Source: Asterias rubens (taxonomy: Eukaryota; Echinodermata; Asteroidea; Forcipulatida; Asteriidae). Taken from it: DNA of 64,000 bases. The notes under the pieces were generated by a model, which did not search any database, was not told where the DNA came from, and worked only from the letters and a program-made list of their open reading frames with translations. Below, piece by piece: positions 1 to 30,600 of the stretch (its first letter is position 1; each line of letters opens with the position of its first letter). A program made the translations under genes and the position numbers. Where the stretch lies: the NCBI RefSeq assembly GCF_902459465.1, contig NC_047073.1, forward strand, positions 9,177,036-9,241,035. The letters are read 5' to 3'.

Positions 1-592
1 TTTTGCTAAAGTTTTAGCTACTTTTTACGACACTGTGGTTGCTAGTGTTTGGGCCTACTGCTTGATCTGTTGGGTTGGAAATGTACGTGGGATTGCAATG
101 GATCGCATAAATAGAATGATAAAACCAGCAGGAAGGATTCTTGGGGAGTCGCGGCCGCTTGTTGACACAGCATATGGGGATCTGCTGGCTGGCAAGCTAA
201 ATATGCTACTGAATGATGCTAACCATCCGCTTCATGATGCGCTTGCCAGCCAGTTGATCCCTAGGTCTGGTCGTATGCGAGTGCCATATTCTGTGACAAA
301 CCGCTACCCATCCTCCTTTATCCCTCGTGCAATAACACACCACAATCTCAATTTTAAACGTTTAAGGCTCCGGTAGTTTTCTTCTCAATTTTAAAAGTTT
401 ATTATAAATTTATCGCCCAGTCTCCGGTATTTTTCTTATCGCTTTTTATTTTTTTTTCTCTTGTAATTGTATATAGCTGTTGTCTGTTTTGTAATGTTTT
501 TAATGTGTCAATGTTTTTACTGTATGCGAGCATTTGAATGACCCTTTTTGGGATCTAATAAAGATTATTGTATTGTATTGTATTGTATATTT
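1..592 (+). mobile_element. 5'-truncated non-LTR retrotransposon (LINE) 3' end with (TTGTA)n tail
   Basis: An open frame from base 2 to 376 encodes the C-terminal end of a LINE reverse-transcriptase protein. The pattern is FYDTVVASVWAYCLICW, then RINRMIKPAGRILG, then a C-terminal PSSFIPRAITHHN motif, as in CR1/jockey-type ORF2 tails (clade not certain). An AATAAAG sequence and a short run of TTGTA repeats near 565-590 form the usual microsatellite-like 3' tail. The left part is cut by the window edge, so the truncation point cannot be seen. It lies in an intron or upstream region of PIK3R4 and is not expected to be active. Confidence 0.75.
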
Positions 593-699
593 CTTGTAAT
601 GCTACCAGGGATGCCTCATTAGGGAACTTAATCACTGTAGCTCTCAAGCCTGAGGAGACAAGAGTGCTCGTTACATGAACCAGAAACATGGGGGTGAAC

Positions 700-908
700 G
701 CCTACTCTTCCACAATATGAGTTGTGGGTTGTTTTATGTGCATTGCCAATCCCTGACAAGGGACCTAGGGTAGAAGACAAAGCAGTACTGGTAAAGTTAC
801 TTGCTCATCCATGGACAGAAGCGCCATGACCGTGACTCGACCGCACTCTGCTCATCAAAAACACTAGATTCGGAGTCCGATGCTCTTAACCGCTCAGCCA
901 CAACACCA
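700..908 (-). mobile_element. tRNA-Leu/Ser-like SINE, degraded copy
   Basis: Read on the minus strand, the segment ending at 908 begins with a tRNA-like head (GGCTGAGCGGTTAAGAGCAT, the A box of class II tRNAs), then a CGGACTC arm and a weak B box. The same head recurs at about 8.54, 15.97, 17.51 and 25.47 kb. This copy is degraded and shorter than those at 8.1 and 17.1 kb. Confidence 0.6.
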
Positions 909-944
909 TGAAAATTGGCAAAACACCAGATACAAGAAATGTAC

Positions 945-1130
945 TTTACAAGATAACACAGTAAAAATCTGATTTATTGCTGCTTCTTACTGGTGTTCCT
1001 GAGCGCTTAAACCTAAAAGAGCTTTTTTGAGAGATTTGAATGAGTCAGTAGCTTGATAGATGTGATGAGGGAGTTTGTTCCATAATGATGATGTGGCTAC
1101 AGTGAAAGCACGCATGCCATAGCAGGTTTG
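945..1130. repeat. Interspersed repeat family E (TTATAAAGCGC type), fragment
   Basis: The text containing GAGTTTGTTCCATAATGATG is shared with copies near 4.32-4.70 kb and 38.14-38.38 kb, which also carry TTATAAAGCGC-like segments and AAT-rich starts. It is non-coding. Its class is unknown to me; a SINE or LINE 3' end is possible. Confidence 0.4.
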
Positions 1131-1314
1131 TACATTAGCAAGTTGAAATTGAGGGAAAACATGACTATTAACCTATTTCTGCTAAGCAGATTTGTCTTTA
1201 CTTAGCGCACTTGTGTACATAGCACAGCTGCTCTTTCAAATCCAGTTGGGTTTTGTCACGGATGAAACGAACAGCTTTGTAAGTAAGGCCCGCTTTTGAA
1301 TTTTTTCGCCTTAG

Positions 1315-21167
<19,853 letters not shown>

Positions 21168-22600
21168 GTACACATGTATACGGACAACATTTTGTATTAT
21201 GTGCGGCCATTTTGTATTTCTTGCATCATTATTCAGTTCACAATTAATAATGGAAAAAAGAAGAACTCAAAGGAATTACTTTACTCAAAAGCTTTCACTT
21301 TATTACACATTATTTCAAAAACTAGGCTGTACAAATTTCGTCACGGGCTGTTACATCTTGGGTTGAGTTTATAATTTATGAAAATTCATGAAAAATTTTT
21401 CATAAAATTGTTCAGTTAGAGGCAGGGTATACTTTTGGTAATTGTCGAAGACCAGTATCATCACTTGGTATCCCAACATATGGGCTCAATTGGTCATCAA
21501 AGTTGCAATAAACTTATGAAAGTAAAACCACCCTTGTTGAATTAAACTGTGTGTTTTCAGAAGCATTTTCAGATGCCTGATAATGGCTTTATGCCTGTAG
21601 TCTTTCTAAGATTCAAATTCAAATTTTTGAAAATGAAAACCTCTTTCTCTAAAACTGGATTACTTTAAAGGGAGTCATTTCCAACAATTTTACATGAAAT
21701 CTTCAACTCTCAAGTGCCCTTTACCAAGTAAGTTTTTCGGTCATTAATTTTTGAAGTAATGTCCGAAGGAATACTCTGCCTTTAACCCTTCTATTTGCTT
21801 GTCACGAAAATCATGTTCCAACAAAAAGTGTTGATGTAAATTTATAAAATATGTACAATTCATGAACAAAAGTAGCTAAGTAAAAAATAATGATCGTCAC
21901 TAAACTAATATCACTGTTGTGGGACCGCCCCAGTGGTACTTCATCTGAGGAAGATTTTGTTAAATCAATGAAAAAGAATTGATTTAATGATTACGTTATT
22001 AAATCTGTGCAGTATTTCAGGGACATGTGATTATTATATTTGTACATAATCTAGCCAGTAATTGCCATGTACTGAAAAAAGCCACAGAATTATCAGAATA
22101 AATTATGGTAAACTGCATTGAGTACCAATGTGACTGTCGAGTCAATATTTTATATGGGAACACCGAGAAGAGTTTATGTTTATTTTTAAGTCCAGCGCTG
22201 TTTCAATAAGGGAATCAATGTGTGTTGAATCTGTTTTCAACTAGTGGTTTAAAATAATTTTACCAAGACGAAGGAGATGATGTGCGCGCCGCGCGTATCG
22301 CGTGATGTGTAACAACTGTTTCAGCCGTTGCTCTCGACCAATACGAAGGAATGAAGAAACTGTAAAAGTGCTGGTGAAAGCTTGCATGTCACGCCCATGT
22401 TATAACACTTTTTACTGGTGTTATATCATCCGTTCAAACAACACCTCGTGATGCCCTCTCGACCAATCAGAATGGATAAACTGTCGTAGGTATTTATGAA
22501 TGTACAATAAAAAGTTGTTACTTTCTAATATTAACCCTTAAGAGACCAGCAGCCTGTACCACAATGCCTAAAACAGCTGGAAGTTTTGCCTGAAAGAAAA
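21168..22600 (+). other. PIK3R4 3' flank / probable 3' UTR
   Basis: Sequence after the PIK3R4 stop. AATAAA-type signals occur at about 22098 and 22506. A family A MITE lies at 21414-21786, so if the transcript runs to these signals its 3' UTR contains a MITE hairpin. The exact end cannot be set from sequence alone. Confidence 0.4.
21414..21786. mobile_element. Family A MITE in PIK3R4 3' flank
   Basis: It starts TTAGAGGCAGGGTATACTTT and ends AGGAATACTCTGCCTTTAA. It is more diverged than most copies (centre reads CAGATGCCTGATAATGGC). Confidence 0.75.
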
Positions 22601-23004
22601 GGTATTGAAACGAATTGACATTTTTCACTGTCTCCTGTGCAAACATAGAATCTCTTTTCCAAAGAAAAACCATGTATTACTATTCCTTAATCATTTTTCT
22701 GTCATTATTCCTAAATATATTGGAGCAAAAACAAAACCCAAGATAAGCAATGTCTGTGTATAGTGATGATTATATAGAAATGAACAGTCTATAAAGGGTT
22801 TATGAGGAAAGTAGTTCAGAAGTAACTGTGGTCATATATACCACTGAAGTTCATGTCGACTATGTTGATATTTTCTTGACTTGTGGAATCCGCTTCTTGA
22901 CATTCATTTTTTTACTTTGCTGACTTTGCCGCTGTGGAGAAGATAAAGATCTTTGTGTTAAACAAATCTATACTAAAGTTGTCTTGTATATATATCAAAA
23001 TAAT

Positions 23005-23200
23005 TAAGCACCGGCACGTTAAACCGGAGGTCGTTGGTTCAAATCCTGCTCTAGTCAATTTTTCTTGGTTCAACCCAAAATCATTCAAAAATGTACCCAG
23101 TCAAATCCTGCTCTAGTCAATTTTTCTTTGTTCAACCCAAAATCATTCAAAAATGTACCCAGTCAGTTTCCCTTGTGGTTTATTATTTGATATATAAAAT
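23005..23200 (+). mobile_element. tRNA-Asn-like SINE S1, partial with tandem-duplicated tail
   Basis: The copy begins inside the tRNA head (GCACCGGCACGTTAAACCGG, B box GGTTCAAATCC). The tail TCCTGCTCTAGTCAATTTTT...AAAAATGTACCCAGTC is present twice (about 23044-23103 and 23106-23165) before GTTTCCCTTGTGGTTTAT. Confidence 0.75.
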
Positions 23201-23204
23201 AATT

Positions 23205-23345
23205 AATAATAATAATGGGTATTTATCTAGGCCTTTAACTAGATCAAAGCGCTTCACACCGAACCCTAGAACATAGTACAGAAGTTAAACAGAAATAGAA
23301 AAGAGGAAGGTTTTGAGAAGTTTTTTGAATGGAAGAGAAAATTGA
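23205..23345. repeat. Family E-like repeat fragment
   Basis: An AAT microsatellite, then GGGTATTTATCTAGGCCTTT and CAAAGCGCTTCACACC, in the style of the other TATAAAGCGC/AAGCGCTT repeats. Confidence 0.4.
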
Positions 23346-23544
23346 AGGGAACGCCAAGTCAAGAAATACAGTACATTTCTAAAAGTTGTAAACAAATAGC
23401 AAATACAGTTACAATATGACATTCAAATTCAAAAGAGAATAAAAAGACAATAACAACATCATGCATCATCAATATGAATCATGGCAAAATATGAAATACT
23501 ATAATGTAGTAATGCATTTATAAAGTGATATTTTTCAAGAGAGA

Positions 23545-23982
23545 TGGGAAAGGTACAAGGGAAAGGTACAAGGGAAAGGTACAAGGGAAAGGTACAAGGG
23601 AAAGGTACAAGGGAAAGGTACAAGGGAAAGGTACAAGGGAAAGGTACAAGGGAAAGGCACAAGGGAAAGGTACAAGGGAAAGGCACAAGGGAAAGGCACA
23701 AGGGAAAGGCACAAGGAAAAGGCACAAGGGAAAGGCACAAGGGAAAGGTACAAGGGAAAGGTACAAGGGAAAGGTACAAGGGAAAGGTACAAGGGAAAGG
23801 TACAAGGGAAAGGTACAAGGGAAACGTACAAGGGAAAGGTACAAGGGAAAGGTACAAGGGAAAGGTACAAGGGAAAGGTACAAGGGAAAGGTACAAGGGA
23901 AAGGTACAAGGGAAAGGTACAAGGGAAAGGTACAAGGGAAAGGTACAAGGGAAAGGTACAAGGGAAAGGTACAAGGGAAAAA
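23545..23982. repeat. 13-bp minisatellite (GGTACAAGGGAAA)n, about 33 copies
   Basis: Uninterrupted 13-bp units run from 23545 to about 23980. A block around 23655-23745 carries GGCAC instead of GGTAC, and single variants occur (AAGGAAAAG, GGGAAACGTAC). Because 13 is not a multiple of 3 and the unit contains no stop in any phase, overlapping 150-212-residue open frames exist on both strands; these are not genes. It lies between the convergent 3' ends of PIK3R4 and CHERP. Confidence 0.97.
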
Positions 23983-24339
23983 GTCAAAGGGTGCTAACAA
24001 ATCTCAAATACAAACGACAATATAATGACACAATTACACACAGCATATTCAAAGATCAATTGAGAACACAACCAATAGCAAATACAGCAAAATATAATAG
24101 CATCATCAATGGCACAAGTGAAATAATAACAACAGAAAATGCATTTATAAGGTGCTTCTACAAAGATATCAAAGCACTATAAAACAGAAAACGAAATACA
24201 AGGGCATCGTGAATAAGAAATGCTAGAATACAAAATACAAAAAAACACAAATATAAGTACAAATTATTTGACTCTGATCAAGTTAGCTTTGCTCTGCTGA
24301 ATTGAATCTGTCAAGACCAGAAGACAATTTCACATGGCT

Positions 24340-24595
24340 ACTTTACCGTAAGAAAATTTGTATGCTAACTATAGCAGAAAAATTTGCTTAAGCGTAAGTG
24401 TATTTCACAAGCAAGCAAGAAAACCAGCTGGTGCGCTCACCATGGATTTAGATTATTACGTCAATAATTTTCATACAGTAAGAACCCAAAGGTTAGCATT
24501 TGGGCTGGTAACCTGTTTCTGCTAAGCAATACCATTCTGTGCTTAGCAAGTTTTTGTGCGTACAGGCTTTATGAAATCTGGCCCTGAGGATTTGA
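24340..24595. mobile_element. Family C MITE, degraded, at the CHERP 3' end
   Basis: The right end reads AGGCTTTATGAAATCTGGCCC with GGGCTGGTAACCTGTTTCTG and GCTAAGCAATACC before it; the left half is eroded. It begins 25 bp beyond the last recognised CHERP exon. If the donor there were not used, translation would run into this element. Confidence 0.6.
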
Positions 24596-24620
24596 GAGAG
24601 GTAGCGGGATAAAAACTCAC

Positions 24621-27600
24621 CTCTAATTTTCATTCTTGTCATGAAACTGCTACTTTTGTTTTTTCGGAAACTTTCAAAGGGGTCGTTGATCTCGACGCCG
24701 ACCCCTCGGTACATGTCCATCTTCTCTCTGACTTCACCCCCTGAGACTGGGTCTACAATACCCTGCTCTCTGGCACCAAGACCCTGTCCACCCCAACCTG
24801 CAATGAAACGGGTGATGGAAGATGTTTACAAGAAATATGTAATAACAACAATAATAACTGTTTTTTTAAAGGGCTTCTCATAGTGCTTCCAACATTATTA
24901 CCCCTGGTCACTGAGCCATTTAATTCATTCCTTTAATCATCACAGCTCCCTGGGGAGTAAACAACCTATGCAACAAATATCAGGCATGCAACTGCCCCTT
25001 GAAAAAACAAAGAGGAAAATTTTCAAAGGCACAACGCAAGTGCGGAGCGAGGCAGGCGAACTGCCACAGGACATGATACCCACATTGGTACCCTAGAAAA
25101 TGTTTAAGTTTATTATGCTCTTAGGTGCATTTTTAGCATGTACTAGACTTATTTTACATGATTGTAGTTGTACACTGTTAATGCCAGGCATATATTAGGC
25201 TAAAAAACTTTCTTTTTTTTTTTGCACGTAAAAAAACCCAACAAAACGCAGAATTCCGCGGAAACGCGGAAGAGTTGCATGCCTGAAATATGCGCTACTA
25301 AGCTACATCAATCAACCATCTCTGCCCTCACAGGTACCCAATCACCCATGGGTGGAGAGAAGCAATTATAGTTTAATAAGTGTCACGACTGGGACTTTAA
25401 CCCAGGCTGCTGAACAGAAACACCAGAGCTTGAGTTCAGTGCTCTTATCTGCTTAGCCACGACACCCTATATCTTGCGATCGATCGAACTAGTTGAAATT
25501 TCTTGGTACCCCTCAACATAGCCTTGAAATGAAGAGTGAGCAAGGTGACCAAAGTTGGAACTCTGTAAACATTACATATAATGGCTGCACTGGGTATAAA
25601 CTCAAAAAAAAGGGAACTATTAGACTTACCCATTTTCTTCATGAGTTGGGCACCCTTGTTTTCTTCCCCTAGCCTTGTGTTTGCATCGGTCTGGTAAAAT
25701 GGTTGTCTGTTGAAAAAGAAAATCAAGTGTTACAATTATCTGAATCTAAACAGAAGTAATATTCATCAAGTGAAACACTTGCTTTATTTGGGGTTTATGT
25801 TGTTTATGTTGACAAAAATGAAACGATAAAATATATTAAAAAGATGCTGTCAGATTTTTGGCCGATTTGACCCAGAAATTTTGATTTAAAATTAAATAGG
25901 TATTTTGATGGGGTTCAAGAAAGTTACAAGCTATCATACGAGCCATTGCTCGAAAAAGTCTGCCAATTATTAGTAGCAGTGAAATAAAGTGCTCAAAATT
26001 AGTTTTTGTCGGGATCCCGACAATATATCACGTGACCAATTCTTATGTGTTTCATAAGAAACGTTTCAAATTTTTGTCATGGTTCCTGACCATTGAAAGT
26101 AAAAGTTAAACTTTTTTTTCGTTAGAGCGGGTGACACTCTTTGAAATACCATTCACTAAAAAAAATTTTTAATGTTTGGGGCCAAAAATCTGACACGGCG
26201 TCTTTAAAACAGATCATAGGCAAGTTTTGAGTAAAGACTTGAAGGTCACAATAGATGCTGCTTCCCTGATAGCATAAGGCAGCAAGTTATTTCACGATTC
26301 AGGGGGTAACAACAAAGAAATTAACTGTCCCCAGCCTTTTTTTTTTTGAAGCGCAGAACAATCAGCCGAATATCAAACTTGCTATGTTTTGAGTTTGTGT
26401 TGAGAGATGTCAGGGAGGGAGTGATGGCGTGATAAAATATTCACTTTGGCATGTGTAGGGAACATCTATAAAGTATTAACTACAAACAAATAAAAAAGAC
26501 CTTCCCCCTTCAAATAAACAAGTATCAGTGGTTTCCCTAAAAAACATTGTTTATTTTTTATACTTTCTGCATTAAAAACACAAACAAGAAATCTGTTTCA
26601 CCCTTGATGTATAAATTTCAGAATCAAAACCACACTACAAATCCAAACTAGCGTATAAAGAACACACTAACAATCGTAAGAACTTACACTCCATAATCTG
26701 GTGAAGGACTACGCGTTTTCTCTCGACGTCTCCTAGGTGGAGGTGTCCGTGACCTTGACCTGTTCCTCCTCCTTGGGGGCGGAGACTCAGAGGCGCTTCT
26801 TCGTCTGTAAGAAGAGGGCGGCGACCTTGAGCGTGACCGTGAGTGGGATCGTCGCCTGCGGGCAGGGGATTTTGATTGCCCAGGTGAGGGTGACGCTGAT
26901 CTTGAACGAGACCTGAAAACAAAATTTAAAATGATTTAGTGAAAAGAACATTTTTCAAAACAAAAAAGCTTCTTGTTTCATTCCTATTTTGTATACAAGT
27001 GACAATAAATAATAGTAATAATAACTTATTCAATTATATATCACAACTCCAATATAATTTTGTTCAAATGCGCTGTTCACAATAAAATATTAATAAAAAT
27101 ACAAGAAAATACACACAAAAAATACATCTACTACAAACATTAAAATGAATAAAGGAAACAGCAATATAATGGTCTTTAAAAATGAGCAACTAAAGATACA
27201 ATTAAAAATTACAACAATCAAAGAAGATAAAAACCAAAACAAACAAATGAACACAAACCAGGACAACTATTTTTCTCTTATAAAAAATTATGAAGGTAGT
27301 GCATTCTGTGCTACCAGCCAGGCTTTTAGTGGATGATACCCATGCCCGACATCCTTACGGACTGTGAAGGGGGTAACCCTGTTTCAGCCCCAGGAGTAGG
27401 TGGCAACGTGCCCCTGGCGACAGTTGATTTGGGTACACAGCCCAGATCAGTTATGTGGCTATCTAGCCTTTTGATGTTGGGCAATCTCTCATAAATTATA
27501 ACATACAAGCAAAAGTAGAAACTAGTCCTGAGTCCTGAAATTGAATTGAGAATTGGAATTTTGAATTAGAATGCACCCCCTGCCAAAACATAGGATTCGA

Positions 27601-30600
27601 GCTGCCTCTAGCTACCGAGCAATCGCGGTAGTCTAGTTGGTAAGACACTGCTCTAGAATTGCAAGGGTCGTGGTTTCGAATCCCACCCAAGTAATATGAA
27701 GTGATATTTTTTCACAGGACTCGGGGAAAGTACTGAGTATACAGTGCTAACACACATCGGTGTATGGGTAAAAACCAAAATTAATATTCTTTATCCCCGA
27801 TGCAATTTCTTTTTTAAACATCTATTATAGAATGTTATTGTTTGTATCATAAATATAGAGAAATTTAGTTTCCATCGGCACAATGATAAAACAATTATTA
27901 GTTAGAAACAACGATAACAAAGACAGATAAAAAGGACAGAAATATACACACTCAAATAAGAAATCCACCTAAATGTGAGCAAATTCACAAAGTATTCCAG
28001 TGAATGAGAAAACCGGCTGTGAACAAACCTGCAAGAAAGTACCCTTATTTATGTACAACTGATGTGTTAAATAAAATGAATGGAGTGACCCACTGTTTTT
28101 TAGCATTAGAGATTCTAATTCTCCTTCCAGCCTCAGTTTGGTTACATTGATTTGATTGGGAGAAAATCCAGATGGCCGCACCATGATAAAAGGTATATAC
28201 CTGTATCTAGGAGCTTCCCTCGATGGCGGGATAGAATACCTCCATTGTGGCCAGGAGTTTTAATTTCATTTAAAGGCAGCGGACACTTAAATTACTCAAA
28301 ATAATTATAAGCATAAAACCTTACTTGGTAATGAGTAATGGGGAGCTGTTAGTATAAAACATTGTGAGAAACTGTTCCCTCTAAGTAAAGTTGTTTTGAA
28401 AAATGTAATTTTTCCACGAATTTGATTTCGAGAACTCAGAAATAGATTTTGAGGTCTCGAAATCGAGCATCTGAAAGTGCTCATACAACTTCGTGTGACA
28501 AGGGTGTTTTTCTTTTATTATTATCTCGCAACTTCAACGACCAATTGAGTTCAAGTTTTCACAGGTTTTTTATTTTGTGCATATGTTGAGATACAGCAAG
28601 TGAGAAGACTGGTCTTTGACAATTACCAAAGGTGTCCAGTGTGTAAAAAAAAAACGTTGATTGAGAACCAATAATGTCAAACCCCTTACCTGTATCTGCG
28701 CTTGGTGCGTACAGATTCTTCCTCTCGTACTGGAGACGGTGATCGCGATGAGGAGCTGTCCCGTCTAATTGGGGAGGGGATGTGAACCTTCCTCTGTAGT
28801 CCTTCTTTCTCCAGTCGGTCCTTCTTCAGTTTGGAATACTTTTGCTTTGCCTTGAAGAATTCAAACAGACCATTTTGCTCCCATCCTTCACTGTAAGAAG
28901 AAGAAAGAAAGACAAGTAACCAGCTGCTGATAGTATAAAACATTGTGAGAAACGACTCCCTCTGGAGTAACGTAGTTTTTGAGAAAGAGGTAATTTCTCA
29001 CTAAATTATTTGAATCTGAAAAAGACTTCAGGCCTGAAGCCTTTTATTCAGGCATCTAAAAGCACACACAATTGTGCAACTAGTTTTTTTTTTTTTCTTT
29101 CATTATTTTCTTGCAACTTTGATGACTAATCGAGCCCAAATTTTCACAAATTTGTTATTTTATGCATGTTGAGATACACCATGTTTGAATACTGGCCTTT
29201 GACATATTCAAAACATGTCCAGTGCCTTTAACTTTTTTTCAGTGACTAGCCAGAGGGACCAGTTCACTTAACATGTCACTATTCCGTCAGCTTATGCACT
29301 GCTATTGACCCCTTGCACGCATGTCAAGGGATCATTATGGTGGGCAATAGGTTTACGTGTAATAGCCGCGTCGCCTAAAATACGCACTTCACTGAATAAC
29401 ACAGTGAGATTGCCCACCAGTATGGTGCATCCAAGATTATTCTGATGATGACGTCAGGTGAATTGGGTCAATATTGAATGTTAAACAGGAATGCCTTTCA
29501 ACACTGAACTAGCCAGCCAGACCGCTTGGTCCTTACCTGTTCCTAGGAGCTTCCCTCGATGGTGGGGCGTAGAATGCCTCTACAGCGGCCAGGAGGCGAT
29601 TGCTTGGGGGCTGGGGAGGGGGCAGGCGGATCATATCAGGATCCAGCGGCTCGTACTCAGTGTCTTCAAGCTAAGAGAGGATAATAAGGAAACCATTAAA
29701 CGAGTTCCCAAGTACTAAAGGGTTTTGATGGCTTTTGTAGATCAAGTTTTGGCCATGACATGAATCCATACTCATTGTGAATGAAGATGTATGTAATATA
29801 ATTTACTTGTGCTTATATTAATATAATTTACCTGTAGAAATTTCAGGTACATTAGTTGTCAAGTTTGGGAAAAAAGGGAAATTCACAGAGCAATATTTGT
29901 TAGGAGAGTCGTGTAAATCCGATGTATATGCTAAAATAAGCAGCTCTATGATTGCGCCCTGATAGAGCTGCTTATAGCAGAACATATAGCTTAAATTTTT
30001 TTTTATGCTAAGCAACAATAAGCAGGTTACCAGTCACAGACTGTACATAATATGGCACTTTGGCTGGTAGCTATATTCTGCTAAGCATAATGTTGTTGTA
30101 ATTTTTTCTGCATATGCAGGTCTACGAAATTAAGCCCAGGCTTCGACATCATAGGCTGTGTACGAATTGGCGTCTACAGCATCTGGTCGGCTACGGCTGT
30201 TGCTAAGGGTGTTGCTAAGGACATCCTATACCTCAACACATGTTGGCGTGGCAATCTAGCCGTAGCCGTAGCTGCCAATTCGAACACAGCCTTACCTTGA
30301 CAAGTGGAGCCATCAGTCCAGCTGGCAGGTCAAAGTACGGCACCATGGGCATCAACGAGGGGTCGTTCGGATCTAGAGGCATGAGTTCCATATCAGGGGG
30401 TGGCCGGTTGAAGTCTGGGGGGAAGTCCATGAATCCCGGAGGAGGCTTTGAGAAGTCTGGCATGGGTGGCAGTGCGCCGTGGGCGTTGGGTGGGGGCAAC
30501 ATGTGAAGGGGTGGCATACCGGGCTGAGGTGGGGGGAAAGTCGGGGGCATACCTGCAAGACAAAAAGAGAGCATGAATATTAAAACATTTTCGTATTTGG

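Noticed and set aside
23459..24182. Open frames of 150-212 residues (KGKVQGKGTRERY and LVPFPCTFPLYLS types)
   Set aside because: Pure 13-bp repeat translated in all phases. No independent evidence for a protein.
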